Shown here one piece after another: positions 45,449 through 54,098 of a stretch of 64,000 bases of DNA (positions are counted from its first letter, which is position 1; every line of letters starts with the position of its first letter). This DNA is from Chryseobacterium aquaeductus (GTDB lineage Bacteria; Bacteroidota; Bacteroidia; Flavobacteriales; Weeksellaceae), in contig NZ_CAJIMS010000001.1 of NCBI RefSeq assembly GCF_905175375.1, positions 2,418,001 to 2,482,000 on the forward strand, written 5' to 3'. The notes under the pieces were generated by a model. The model did not search any database and was not told the DNA's origin. It saw nothing but the letters and a program-made list of their open reading frames with translations. A program made the position numbers and the translations under genes.

Positions 45449-47690
45449 TGGTTTCTGCTCTGTATGTCTGGATTACTTTTCGCTGTTCTTTGGCAACATC
45501 ATAAATAAGTTCCAAAACATCATGAATGTTTTTAAGTTCCGTTAAATGTGAAATTTTATTCGGATCTCTGCGGTCAAAGATTTCATTTTCCAGCAATTCA
45601 GATTTTCTTTGCACCAATAAATTTTCTATTGAAGAATCTTCGGGCTCCAGACGGCTGTCCATTCTTAGAGTTTCAGGAATTTTTTCATCATTCAGCAATA
45701 CAAAAACCTGATTCATTTCGGCTTCAATTTTTTTCGTCCAGCTTTCAGAATCAATTTCAGGATATTTTTTATCGTTTTTTGAATATTGTGAAAGCGAAGC
45801 CGTATATGCTGTAATCAGGTGTGAAGTTGCTACGAACTGATGCACAACTTCAAGTTTTTTCTGCTGATTTTTGGGATCAGAAATCATTCGCTGAAAATTA
45901 TCTGACAGATTGGCGAGCGAAATAATTGCGTTTTTCCGTTTTACTTTATAATCTTCGAGGTCAAAATCTTCGTTCAGAAATTTAGACATCACACTATGAA
46001 AATACGTAAGATTACATTCGGCAGATTTTTTCATCAAATCTAAATTCTGGGTATGTTCCCAAACCGGAAGTACAATGTAAGAGACCAGAAAAGCAATAAT
46101 TCCTGCAATGATGGTATCTACAATTCTGTCTTTGAAAATGACATTGATATTGCCGGGATTCAGAAAATTAAAGCTCATAAAAATATACATCGTCATAAAA
46201 AGAACAGCCCAAAAATATCTGCCTTTCAATAAACTGAAGCATAAAATCATACTCAGCAAAAGTATTGCAAAAAGAATCGCATTGATATGTACGTAATATA
46301 AGATGGCATAAGCAATCACGGCACCTACAACAGTACCATAGAAACGGAGAAGATTTCTTTGTTTGGTAATGGAATAGGCTGGTTTTAAAATGGCAACAAT
46401 CGTAATTAAAATCCAGTAGGTGTGACCAATCATCAAAAACGGAAGCAGCGAAACCAAATATCCCAAAAGCAAAGCCGTTGTAATTCTGATTGCGTGACGA
46501 AAATGTGATGAGGTAAGTGATATATTGCTTCGTAAAACTTTGAAATTCAGTTTTTCTTCTTTAGGCAAGAATTTTTTTAAATCTAAACCTGTAGAAAGAC
46601 TTTTTGCCAATTTCACATTTTGAGCGAAAACCTTGTAGATTTCGTTGATCTCTTTTGTGATCTCGTTGATCCGCATCATGATTTGTCTCAAGATCATAAA
46701 GTTCTCCAGCGTATCAGGATTCATTGCTTTGTTTCTCAATTCAAAGTAGTGAATATTAAGATCCTGCGAGCGAGCTTCCAGATTGAAAATTGGTTTTGCA
46801 CGAGTGCTGCTTTGTAAAGAAATTCCGATGTTGGCAATTTCCTCCGAAAGTATATTTAAATAATCATGAATCTGTACCAGAATAGTACTGTCTTCAAAGC
46901 TTTGCTGCAGTTTTTTGTAATCACTTTCCGATGTCATCAGTTTTTCGTGCAAATCCATCGAATTCAAAAACATCAGCATCAGCAATCTGCTTATTGTTGT
47001 AGATTCATTAACGATGGTTCGGGTTTTGAAAACGGTTTCTCTGGTTTCTTCCTGAAGGTTTTTAATCTCAATCTGCTTGGCAATTATCTGCGTATTTAAT
47101 CGGTCGAAATCCGGGTTTTTCTGATAAAAATTAGCTTTAATTTTCAAAAATTCTGATAATTGCAGATAATTTTCACCAATCATCTGGCTGGCAAGTTTAT
47201 AAGGCTGAATGGTTGTCACGATAAGGAAAATCAACAAAAACCAAATACATCCTGAAGCAAAAATCAGCAAACTTTTTAGAATATTAGCTCCGGTTAAATG
47301 TCCGTCTATAAAGATTGCTAAAACGACCAATGCCAATGATCCTACAGCGGCAAGTCTTTGTCCGTAAACGCCAATAAGTGAGAAAAACATTCCGAAAGCG
47401 ATGATTTCTAAAATGACCAACGGAATAATTCCTTTCACCAAACTCGCAATTGATGCTACTACAACGAAACAGAAAATAGCAAACGTTAATGAGTTTCTTC
47501 TTCTTATAAATGGTCCCGGCTGATCTGTGAGCGCAACAAAACTTGTTCCCAACGGAAAAAGAAAATAATCTTTCAGCAAACCGAAATAGGAGAGAACCAA
47601 ACAAGGGATCACCGTTGCCAATGTAATTCTGATGGAAGAATAAACATATTGGCTTGTGACGATCTTTTTGAGCTCCGAAGAATAGTTCAT
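45429..47690 (-). CDS. FUSC-family inner-membrane protein (YccS-like)
   Basis: 753 residues. Two membrane blocks of about six segments (about 18-170 and 395-545), each followed by a long helical cytoplasmic part: the FUSC/YccS layout related to aromatic-acid exporters. Seen: FPLGTSFVALTDQPGPFIRRRN (near 47-68, split at the Pro-Gly), KSAECNLTYFHSVMSKFLNED in the C-terminal domain. Transport role presumed, substrate unknown. The tail overlaps the convergent phosphopantetheinyl transferase gene. Confidence 0.85.
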   Translation of the reverse strand: MNYSSELKKIVTSQYVYSSIRITLATVIPCLVLSYFGLLKDYFLFPLGTSFVALTDQPGPFIRRRNSLTFAIFCFVVVASIASLVKGIIPLVILEIIAFGMFFSLIGVYGQRLAAVGSLALVVLAIFIDGHLTGANILKSLLIFASGCIWFLLIFLIVTTIQPYKLASQMIGENYLQLSEFLKIKANFYQKNPDFDRLNTQIIAKQIEIKNLQEETRETVFKTRTIVNESTTISRLLMLMFLNSMDLHEKLMTSESDYKKLQQSFEDSTILVQIHDYLNILSEEIANIGISLQSSTRAKPIFNLEARSQDLNIHYFELRNKAMNPDTLENFMILRQIMMRINEITKEINEIYKVFAQNVKLAKSLSTGLDLKKFLPKEEKLNFKVLRSNISLTSSHFRHAIRITTALLLGYLVSLLPFLMIGHTYWILITIVAILKPAYSITKQRNLLRFYGTVVGAVIAYAILYYVHINAILFAILLLSMILCFSLLKGRYFWAVLFMTMYIFMSFNFLNPGNINVIFKDRIVDTIIAGIIAFLVSYIVLPVWEHTQNLDLMKKSAECNLTYFHSVMSKFLNEDFDLEDYKVKRKNAIISLANLSDNFQRMISDPKNQQKKLEVVHQFVATSHLITAYTASLSQYSKNDKKYPEIDSESWTKKIEAEMNQVFVLLNDEKIPETLRMDSRLEPEDSSIENLLVQRKSELLENEIFDRRDPNKISHLTELKNIHDVLELIYDVAKEQRKVIQTYRAETTTLPQS

Positions 47691-47766
47691 GCTGCAAAAT
47701 TAATTATTGCAAACAAAAAAAGCCTCATAAATATGAGACTTTTCAAAACTTTTACATTGCCTGGCG

Positions 47767-48258
47767 TTAAAATCTTTCCCAGAAAAAAGGCGGTTCAATT
47801 CCCAAAGCTCTTAAATAGGTAAAACCTTGCCCGCGATGATGTAATTCATTATCGATAAAATAAAGAATATTTTGATACACAGGAAATTCATACTGACCAA
47901 ATAAATTGAAAGTCTCCTGAAAACGATCTTCCGAAATCTGATTAAAATAATGATTGATAACCTCAGTTTCTTCATCCCATTTTGACAAAATTTCTTCTTT
48001 TGTTTTTGGCTGAAAAGCTTCTTCAGAAAATTCTTCAATTTGGGATTCAACAATTCCTTTCAGTGCCGGACCCGCAATGCTGATCAACTCAACAGCTAAT
48101 TTTGCAAAAGGTCTCATTCCGCCCACAGAGAACTCGAATAAATCTTTCTCAGGGAACATTTCGATCACTCTTCTTGTCAGGTTTCTGTGTCCTTGCCAAT
48201 GTTCTAATAATTGCGCTGTACTGATAAACTGTTTTGTGATTGTTGCAGTAGTTGTCAT
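47767..48258 (-). CDS. DinB-family protein
   Basis: 163 residues, four-helix bundle. Metal-type histidines appear in LLEHWQGHRNLTRRVIE (about 18-34) and near the end in DNELHHRGQGFTYLRALGIEPPFFWER, the classic DinB C-terminal block. Family members are metal-dependent hydrolases or thiol (e.g. bacillithiol/mycothiol) transferases; the function of this one is unknown. Monocistronic. Confidence 0.87.
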   Translation of the reverse strand: MTTTATITKQFISTAQLLEHWQGHRNLTRRVIEMFPEKDLFEFSVGGMRPFAKLAVELISIAGPALKGIVESQIEEFSEEAFQPKTKEEILSKWDEETEVINHYFNQISEDRFQETFNLFGQYEFPVYQNILYFIDNELHHRGQGFTYLRALGIEPPFFWERF

Positions 48259-48289
48259 AATTTTTTTGTTTTAATTGTTAATCTTATGA

Positions 48290-48297
48290 CAAAGATA
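48290..48297 (-). promoter_or_regulatory. -7 promoter box of the DinB gene
   Basis: TATCTTTG on the minus strand, 31 bases before the start codon. Confidence 0.55.
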
Positions 48298-48447
48298 ATT
48301 CGGAGTCGTGACAACAGTTTGTCAGTAGGGTTTCGGTTGTTTAAAAAATATTTTTTTTATTTTTAAAATAATTAAATATTTTTCACGTTAGATGGAGATC
48401 CTATACACAAATGTTTAAATATGTAGAGGTAGATAAATAATTTTGAA

Positions 48448-48478
48448 TGAGACCAATCTTTAAGATTGGTCTTTTTTT
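48448..48478 (+). terminator. Orphan terminator-like hairpin
   Basis: Stem AGACCAATCTT with AAGATTGGTCT, followed by seven Ts on the + strand. No + strand gene lies upstream for at least 2 kb, so it would end either a short non-coding transcript or belong to the repeat that follows. Confidence 0.5.
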
Positions 48479-48480
48479 GG

Positions 48481-48580
48481 GAGCTAATTCCGGCTATCCA
48501 CTGTATCTTTTTTCCAGCGGTCTCCGTTGCACTCCGCCCGCTGGAAAAAAGGATGCCGTTTCTATCCGGGCTAGGAATTC
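48481..48580. repeat. GC-rich intergenic hairpin element
   Basis: GC-rich block with a perfect 13 bp stem, TTTTTTCCAGCGG (48508-48520) and CCGCTGGAAAAAA (48538-48550), flanked by AGCTAATTCCGGCTATCCACTG on one side (48482 onward) and GGATGCCGTTTCTATCCGGG on the other. Not coding. Same plan as 14718-14815. I recall very similar intergenic blocks from Chryseobacterium genomes. Confidence 0.55.
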
Positions 48581-48692
48581 AGTTTTTTTCAGAACATTTG
48601 GTTTTCATTTTTTCCTTTTTGTAAAAAAAACTAATTTAGTGAAATGAAATTGCCATTATTAATTGGGCATTCAGAAATAATTATATTTAACA

Positions 48693-49262
48693 ATGAAAAT
48701 TTACACCAAAACAGGAGATAAAGGAGAAACTGCATTGTATGGCGGAACCAGAGTTTCCAAAGCCAGTGCAAGAGTAGAAAGCTACGGAACTATTGACGAA
48801 CTCAATTCATTTATCGGAATAGCCAAAAGTCATATAGAAGATGCGGAAGTTTTAGGTCAATTGAAGAAAATTCAGTTTGATCTTTTTACTGTTGGTTCAG
48901 AAGCTGCAACTCCGGTTGACAAGTTGATGTTGGCTAATGGGAAATCTCGACTCTCACTCATCATTTCAGATACAGAAATTGAAGAATTAGAAAACTGGAT
49001 GGATGCTTTTGAGGAAAAACTAGAGCCGTTACAATTTTTTATACTTCCGGGAGGCGGAAAATCTGCAACTTTTTTGCACGCTGCAAGAACAATTTGCAGA
49101 AGAGCAGAACGTTCTTTGGTTTTTTTGAATGAATCTGAAGAGGTGCGTCCCGAACTCATCAAATACTTAAACAGACTTTCAGATTATCTTTTTGTGTTGG
49201 CAAGATATGTTTCAAAATTAAATAACGAACCGGAAGAATACTGGAATCCGAATGAGAGATAA
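48693..49262 (+). CDS. Cob(I)alamin adenosyltransferase (PduO-type)
   Basis: Transfers adenosyl from ATP to cobalamin to give coenzyme B12; 189 residues. Motifs: YTKTGDKGETALYGGTRV (4-21, ATP-binding loop), YGTIDELNSFIGIA (about 31-44), RTICRRAERSLV (about 132-143) and YLNRLSDYLFVLAR (about 155-168), the signature of the PduO/MMAB family. First gene of a three-gene operon with overlapping ends. The adenosylcobalamin user is not in the window. Confidence 0.93.
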   Translation: MKIYTKTGDKGETALYGGTRVSKASARVESYGTIDELNSFIGIAKSHIEDAEVLGQLKKIQFDLFTVGSEAATPVDKLMLANGKSRLSLIISDTEIEELENWMDAFEEKLEPLQFFILPGGGKSATFLHAARTICRRAERSLVFLNESEEVRPELIKYLNRLSDYLFVLARYVSKLNNEPEEYWNPNER

Positions 49263-49263
49263 T

Positions 49264-49902
49264 ATGAAAAAAATATTTCTACTCTTTATTTTTGTGGTTT
49301 CTCACCTCGCCTTTTGTCAGGATATTACGGTATATCTTGACGAAGGAAACGAATTGATATCTAAAAATAAATTTTCTGACGCTGAAAATACTTTCCGAAA
49401 AGGTTTGAAAGAAGTTCCTGAGAATCCGATTTTGAAATCGCAATTGGCTCTTTCTCTGATCAATCAGGATAAAAATGACGAAGCAGAAAAAGTAATTGAT
49501 GAGATTTTGGTTAAACAGCCGGAATTCACAGCTGCACTTTGGTATGGCGGAATTAATAATTTCAGCAAAACCAAACCCGATTTCAGAAAAGCAATTTATT
49601 ATTTTGAAAAAGCCTATAATCTGATAGATCCAAATTCCCAACAATATTTCGCAGTAAATTACTACGTCGGAAGGTCCTATAGAAAGCTATTGTACAGAGA
49701 AGGTCTTACTTATCTGGAAGTCGACCGCATGCTGGAAACCTATAAAAAATATTTAGAACTGCAACCCAATGCAGAAGATAGTATTGATGCAAAAAATTTC
49801 ATAAAAAAGGTAGAAGAAAAAAGACCCGGCAAAAATGTTGGAAAATGGATCGTCACGCAGCAGCAGAACATTGAAGAAATGATTAATAAAACTACAAAAT
49901 GA
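49264..49902 (+). CDS. Secreted TPR-repeat protein
   Basis: 212 residues from the ATG at 49264; an ATG four codons earlier overlaps the upstream gene and gives a poorer signal peptide. Signal peptide about 1-18 (VVSHLAFCQ). Then tetratricopeptide-like repeats: YLDEGNELISKNKFSDAENTFRKGL, NPILKSQLALSLINQ, FRKAIYYFEKAYNL, LETYKKYLELQPNAED. Probable periplasmic protein-interaction scaffold; partner unknown. Its end overlaps the thiN start (ATGA). Confidence 0.75.
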   Translation: MKKIFLLFIFVVSHLAFCQDITVYLDEGNELISKNKFSDAENTFRKGLKEVPENPILKSQLALSLINQDKNDEAEKVIDEILVKQPEFTAALWYGGINNFSKTKPDFRKAIYYFEKAYNLIDPNSQQYFAVNYYVGRSYRKLLYREGLTYLEVDRMLETYKKYLELQPNAEDSIDAKNFIKKVEEKRPGKNVGKWIVTQQQNIEEMINKTTK

Positions 49903-50528
49903 ACAAAAAAGTTTTATTATTCATCAACGGTGATGCTCCCAAATCCTTACCCAATATAGAAAATTATGATCTGATTGCCTGTACAGATGGTGCTTTTCAC
50001 TATTTGAAGCAACTAAGATTTCCTTTAGAAAAATTAAATTTTATTTCGGGTGATTTCGATTCGCATTCCGGGGCTGACGAAAATGTTTATGAAGATAAAT
50101 TTATCTATACTCCAGATCAGGAAAAGACAGATTTTCATAAAGCTTTAGAAATTATTTCAGAGAAAGGCTTCAAAAATATCGATATTTTTGGAGGAAGTGG
50201 AGGAGAGCAGGATCATTTTTTGGGAAATCTTACGGTTGCTTATTCATTTAAAGAAAATTTAATCATAAAATTTTATGATGACTTTTCAGAATATTTCTTT
50301 ATTCCAAAATCGTTTGTTTTAAAAAATGTGAAAGATAAACTCATTTCACTATATCCTTTTCCAACGGCTGAAAATATTACTACAAAAGGTTTGAACTGGT
50401 GTTTAAGTAATGAAAATCTGAGCATTACCTCAAGAATAGGAACGAGAAATTTTGCAATTGAAGATGAGGTTTTGATCAAATATGAAAAAGGCGATTTACT
50501 CGTATTTGTAGGAAACAAATATCTCTGA
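49899..50528 (+). CDS. thiN: Thiamine pyrophosphokinase
   Basis: Makes thiamine diphosphate from thiamine and ATP; 209 residues. Motifs: CTDGAFHYLKQL (about 28-39), ISGDFDSHSG (about 49-58), TPDQEKTDFHKALE (about 70-83) and FGGSGGEQDHFLGNLTVA (about 96-113), which together form the catalytic site. C-terminal beta domain has TTKGLNWCLSN. Co-transcribed with the TPR gene by a 4-base overlap. Confidence 0.92.
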   Translation: MNKKVLLFINGDAPKSLPNIENYDLIACTDGAFHYLKQLRFPLEKLNFISGDFDSHSGADENVYEDKFIYTPDQEKTDFHKALEIISEKGFKNIDIFGGSGGEQDHFLGNLTVAYSFKENLIIKFYDDFSEYFFIPKSFVLKNVKDKLISLYPFPTAENITTKGLNWCLSNENLSITSRIGTRNFAIEDEVLIKYEKGDLLVFVGNKYL

Positions 50529-50647
50529 TTTTTACAAAGAAAATAACGATTTTAGTAATTTCAAATCTGTGAAAACTTTAATAAAATTTAAAACTAAAAA
50601 ATCAAACTTTTTTAGCAATTTTGCATTCTTAATTCACTTGTCAGAAA

Positions 50648-52039
50648 ATGAAAATAAAATACTCGGAACTTATTGATCAGACATTGTATTTTCCCACGGA
50701 AGAATTCAATGTTTCTGAGAACAATTTGTCTTTTCACGACATTCCGCTAATGGAAGTTGTTGAGAAGTTTGGAACGCCTCTTAAGGTAAGTTACCTCCCG
50801 AAGATTTCTCAGAATATTCAAAGAGCAAAAGGCTGGTTCAAAGAAGCTTTTGAGAAGATCGATTACAAAAAAAATTACAGATACTGCTATTGTACAAAAT
50901 CTAGTCACTTCAAATTTGTAATTGAAGAGGCATTGAAGAATGATATTTCTATCGAAACGTCTTCAGCTTACGATATGGATATTGTAAAATCCCTCTATAA
51001 TGAAGGGAAAGTAGATAAAAATATTGAAGTAATCTGCAACGGTTTTAAAACTGACGATTATCTGGCGAAAATTTCAGATATGATCAACAGTGGTTTTGAA
51101 AACATCACTCCGATTTTGGACAATTACCGCGAATTGGATAAGTTGACTGAAAGTATTGATTCCACTTTCGACATCGGAATCAGAATTGCATCCGAGGAAG
51201 AACCGAAGTTTGAATTTTATACCTCAAGATTAGGAATCGGATATAAAGATATTATCCCATACTATAGCCAGAAAATTGCAGAACATCCGAACGCAAGGCT
51301 AAAAATGCTACACTTTTTCATCAATACCGGAATCAAAGACACAGCATATTATTGGAACGAATTATACAAATGTCTTCGTGTGTATGCACGTTTGAAAAAA
51401 ATTGCTCCTGAAGTAAACTCATTAAATATCGGTGGTGGTTTTCCTATCAAAACTTCTCTGAATTTTGATTATGATTATCAATATATGGTGGAAGAAATCG
51501 TTTCTCAGATTAAAAAATTCTGTGAGGAAGAAGGAGTAGAAGAGCCAAATATTTATACAGAATTTGGAAGTTTTACTGTTGGTGAAAGTGGTGCAAATTT
51601 GTACAAAATCATTTCCCAAAAACGCCAGAACGACAGAGAAAAATGGAATATGATCGATTCATCTTTCATGACTACACTTCCCGACACTTGGGCGATTTCA
51701 AGACACTTTATTATGCTTCCTCTGAATCGTTGGGAAGATTCTTATGAGAGAGTTTTCTTGGGCGGACTAACTTGTGATTCAGATGATTACTATAATTCTG
51801 AACAACATACTAATGCTATATATTTACCTGTTTTCAGCGATACAAAACCTTTGTATATTGGCTTTTTTCATACCGGAGCATATCAGGAAACAATTGGTGG
51901 TTATGGCGGAGTACATCATTGCTTAATGCCTCAGCCGAGACATATTCTGATTCAGAAAGATGAAAATGGTGAATTTCAATATGAAATCTTTAGAGAAAGA
52001 CAGGAACCTGAGGATATCTTGAAGATATTGGGTTACTAA
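50648..52039 (+). CDS. speA: Arginine decarboxylase, PLP fold-III type
   Basis: 463 residues. Converts arginine to agmatine; the agmatinase encoded at 52984 supports this substrate. PLP barrel with the Schiff-base lysine in YCYCTKSSHFKFV (about 79-91), ISIETSSAYDMDIV (about 99-112), LNIGGGFPIK (about 258-267) and the PLP phosphate site. C-terminal domain has GLTCDSDDYY and GAYQETIGGYGGVHHCLMP (near 413-431). It is much shorter than E. coli SpeA (about 658), lacking the inserted helical domains, which is the form commonly seen in flavobacteria. A near-match promoter box CAATTTTG lies at 50616-50623. Confidence 0.87.
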   Translation: MKIKYSELIDQTLYFPTEEFNVSENNLSFHDIPLMEVVEKFGTPLKVSYLPKISQNIQRAKGWFKEAFEKIDYKKNYRYCYCTKSSHFKFVIEEALKNDISIETSSAYDMDIVKSLYNEGKVDKNIEVICNGFKTDDYLAKISDMINSGFENITPILDNYRELDKLTESIDSTFDIGIRIASEEEPKFEFYTSRLGIGYKDIIPYYSQKIAEHPNARLKMLHFFINTGIKDTAYYWNELYKCLRVYARLKKIAPEVNSLNIGGGFPIKTSLNFDYDYQYMVEEIVSQIKKFCEEEGVEEPNIYTEFGSFTVGESGANLYKIISQKRQNDREKWNMIDSSFMTTLPDTWAISRHFIMLPLNRWEDSYERVFLGGLTCDSDDYYNSEQHTNAIYLPVFSDTKPLYIGFFHTGAYQETIGGYGGVHHCLMPQPRHILIQKDENGEFQYEIFRERQEPEDILKILGY

Positions 52040-52052
52040 GTCATTCAATAGG

Positions 52053-52073
52053 AACGGGCTTTAGCCCGTTTTC
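52053..52073 (+). terminator. Terminator/hairpin after speA
   Basis: Perfect 7 bp stem AACGGGC (52053-52059), loop TTTA, GCCCGTT (52064-52070), then Ts. Confidence 0.75.
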
Positions 52074-52092
52074 ATAGAATAAAAAAAATCAA

Positions 52093-52106
52093 TTGGCTTT
52101 AGCCAA
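52093..52106. repeat. Second GGCTTTAGCC hairpin
   Basis: TTGGC-TTTA-GCCAA. Shares the GGCTTTAGCC core with the hairpin at 52053; the outer bases differ but still pair. Confidence 0.6.
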
Positions 52107-52113
52107 AACTTAG

Positions 52114-52148
52114 AAAAAACGGCTCTCGAAAATTTGAGAGCCGTTTTT
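52114..52148. terminator. Bidirectional terminator between speA and the HAD gene
   Basis: Stem AAAACGGCTCTC ending at 52127 with its complement 52136-52148, A run before and T run after, between convergent genes. Confidence 0.85.
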
Positions 52149-52152
52149 ATGT

Positions 52153-52812
52153 CTAAAAGAATTTAGAAATTTTACCAACCTCCAATTCAGAATAATCAGA
52201 AACAATAATATTTGCCAGACTATAATCCTGATTGTGCGTATGGAAACTCTTATATGCAGCACAAAAAATATTCGCTCTGTGTGCCGCCAAAATTCCATTC
52301 GTAGAGTCTTCTATGACCATACAGTTTTCGGTATTTTTACCAGCTATTTCAGCAGATTTCAGAAAGATTTCAGGATGAGGTTTAGATTCTTTCAAATCTG
52401 CACCGCTTATTTTTCCGCTGAAATATTTTTCTAAACCAAACTTTTCAAAAACCATATTGATGGTCGTCATTGTTGCCGACGAAGCCAAAATTAATGTAAT
52501 TCCATTTTCATAATAATGCTCGATTAGTTTTCTGACTCCGGGAATCAGATCAAATTCTTCATCATTATAAAAATAATCTTTGAAATGAGCTCTTTTTATC
52601 GTCGCTATATCTTCGTGGTTGTGAGAAAGACTAAATTCACTGATTAAAGTTTCGCAAACTCTTTTTGTGGAAGCACCTGTAAATGAAGTGTAAAGACTTT
52701 CGGAAACGGAAACTTCAAGTTGGTCAAATGTTTTGAAATAAGCTTTTCTATGTAATGGTTCTGTATCTACAATTACGCCATCCATATCTAACAGCACAGC
52801 TTTTAATGACAT
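52153..52812 (-). CDS. HAD-family phosphatase (beta-phosphoglucomutase-like)
   Basis: 219 residues. HAD motifs: LLDMDGVIVDTEP (7-19) with nucleophile Asp9 and acid/base Asp11; ILASSA (motif II, about 107-112); KESKPHPEIFLKSAE (motif III Lys, about 140-154) and VIEDSTNGILAAHRA (motif IV, about 165-179). The helical cap lies at 20-85. Acts on small phosphorylated sugars or related compounds; substrate unknown. Monocistronic, convergent to speA. Confidence 0.9.
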   Translation of the reverse strand: MSLKAVLLDMDGVIVDTEPLHRKAYFKTFDQLEVSVSESLYTSFTGASTKRVCETLISEFSLSHNHEDIATIKRAHFKDYFYNDEEFDLIPGVRKLIEHYYENGITLILASSATMTTINMVFEKFGLEKYFSGKISGADLKESKPHPEIFLKSAEIAGKNTENCMVIEDSTNGILAAHRANIFCAAYKSFHTHNQDYSLANIIVSDYSELEVGKISKFF

Positions 52813-52929
52813 AAAATTTTAATTTGTGCAAAAATAATGTTTTAATATTTAAAGATTGAATGATTTAAAAAAAATCAAAAACCCATCATTTATAACGTGC
52901 AACTTTAAAAACTTACAATTTCTTCTTCT

Positions 52930-52937
52930 TATCTTTG
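52930..52937 (+). promoter_or_regulatory. -7 promoter box of speB
   Basis: TATCTTTG exactly matches TAnnTTTG, 46 bases before the start codon. Confidence 0.55.
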
Positions 52938-52983
52938 CAAGGAATCTTTAATCGTTCAATCATTTAATTTTTAATCATAAAAC

Positions 52984-53835
52984 ATGAAAACATACGCAGG
53001 AATTCCTGAAGAAAATGCTTCGTTAGAAAATTCAAAAGTAGTTTTGGTAACAGTTCCTTATGACGGAACATCAACTTGGGGAAAAGGTGCCGACAAAGGT
53101 CCTGAATTATTTCTCGATGCTTCTGAAAACATGGAATTGTATGACATCGAAACAGGAACTGAACCTTATTTGGAGGGAGTTTATTTAGCAGGAGAAGTTT
53201 CTGAAAATTCAACACCCGAAGCAATGACCGAGGCAGTTTATCAAAAAACGAAGGAGCTTTTGGCAACCGATAAATTATTCACGCTTTTTGGTGGCGAACA
53301 TTCAGTTTCTATTGGTTCGATTCGTGCGGTTGGAGAGAAGTTTGAAAACTTGACGGTTCTACAATTGGACGCTCACACAGATCTTCGTCCGGAATTTCAC
53401 GGCTCTACTTCCAATCATGCTTGTGCGGTTTTTGAAGCTAATCAAAAGCATAATTTGGTACAAGTGGGAATCCGTTCTATGGACGTTGAGGAAGTTGAAT
53501 ATTTACCGGAAGGACGAGTGTTTTTCGCTCACGAAATTGCCAATAACGAAAACTGGGTAAACGATGTTTTGGAGAAAGTTTCAGGAAACGTGTACATCAC
53601 AATCGACTTAGATGCTTTTGATCCGTCAATTGCTCCGTCTACAGGAACTCCTGAACCAGGAGGATTACAATGGTATCCAACTTTAGAATTATTAAGAAAG
53701 GTTTTCGAAAAATGTAATGTGGTAGCATTTGATATTGTTGAATTGATGGATTCTGCGTATTCAAAACCAAGTGCTTTCTTAGCGGCTAAACTTTATTACA
53801 AAATGTTGGCGTATTATCACATCAACAAAGACTAA
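52984..53835 (+). CDS. speB: Agmatinase
   Basis: Manganese ureohydrolase, 283 residues, which splits agmatine into putrescine and urea. Motifs: FGGEHSVSIGSIRAV (about 100-114), LQLDAHTDLRPEF (about 124-136), and ITIDLDAFDPSIAPSTGTPEPGG (near 203-225, divided between the DLDAFD metal site and the substrate loop). Together with speA at 50648 it gives a two-step arginine to putrescine route. The two genes are close but not one operon, because the HAD gene lies between on the other strand. Confidence 0.92.
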   Translation: MKTYAGIPEENASLENSKVVLVTVPYDGTSTWGKGADKGPELFLDASENMELYDIETGTEPYLEGVYLAGEVSENSTPEAMTEAVYQKTKELLATDKLFTLFGGEHSVSIGSIRAVGEKFENLTVLQLDAHTDLRPEFHGSTSNHACAVFEANQKHNLVQVGIRSMDVEEVEYLPEGRVFFAHEIANNENWVNDVLEKVSGNVYITIDLDAFDPSIAPSTGTPEPGGLQWYPTLELLRKVFEKCNVVAFDIVELMDSAYSKPSAFLAAKLYYKMLAYYHINKD

Positions 53836-53869
53836 AATTATTTAGAAACTGATTTAATAGTAAAAGATT

Positions 53870-54005
53870 AAACACATAAGTCATAGAGAGTTTTAATTTG
53901 ACTGTGTATATTTAGAACATATAAGCTTTGAAAATCTTTGATTTTCTCTTCGGTGTTCTAAATATTTTCAAAGTATTAAATTAAAACTAATGTGACTTAT
54001 GTTTT
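53870..54005. repeat. Nested inverted-repeat element (non-coding)
   Basis: Outer arms about 53870-53900 and 53978-54005 are imperfect complements (ACATAAGTCA against TGACTTATGT, TTTTAATTT against AAATTAAAA). Inside are perfect 12 bp arms ATATTTAGAACA (53908-53919) and TGTTCTAAATAT (53954-53965), and at the centre GAAAATC-TTT-GATTTTC (53930-53946). The whole 136 bases can fold as one long hairpin. It encodes nothing, and looks like a MITE-like or REP-like element. Confidence 0.7.
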
Positions 54006-54098
54006 AAAAATATACTTTATAAAGTTTCTAAAATTCCGCAGGAAACGGATTTTTTCTTTCAATTTTTCTTTGGAAATTTGTGATATAAAATAAAAGGA

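Larger units (their letters stand above)
48259..48692. other. 434-base intergenic region
   Basis: No supported gene. From left to right it holds the DinB promoter box (48290-48297), a stray TAATTTTG box (48438-48445), a terminator-like hairpin (48448-48478), a GC-rich repeat element (48481-48580) and an AT-rich leader before the cobalamin adenosyltransferase gene with a near-match box TATATTTA about 48680. No cobalamin riboswitch is recognisable. Confidence 0.6.

Noticed and set aside
45548..45814. Plus-strand frames opposite the FUSC gene
   Set aside because: Antisense shadows of a long membrane-protein gene, with no recognisable domain or start signal.
48583..48692. Possible cobalamin riboswitch before the cobalamin adenosyltransferase gene
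   Set aside because: The leader is only about 110 AT-rich bases with no B12-box-like sequence or complex fold.
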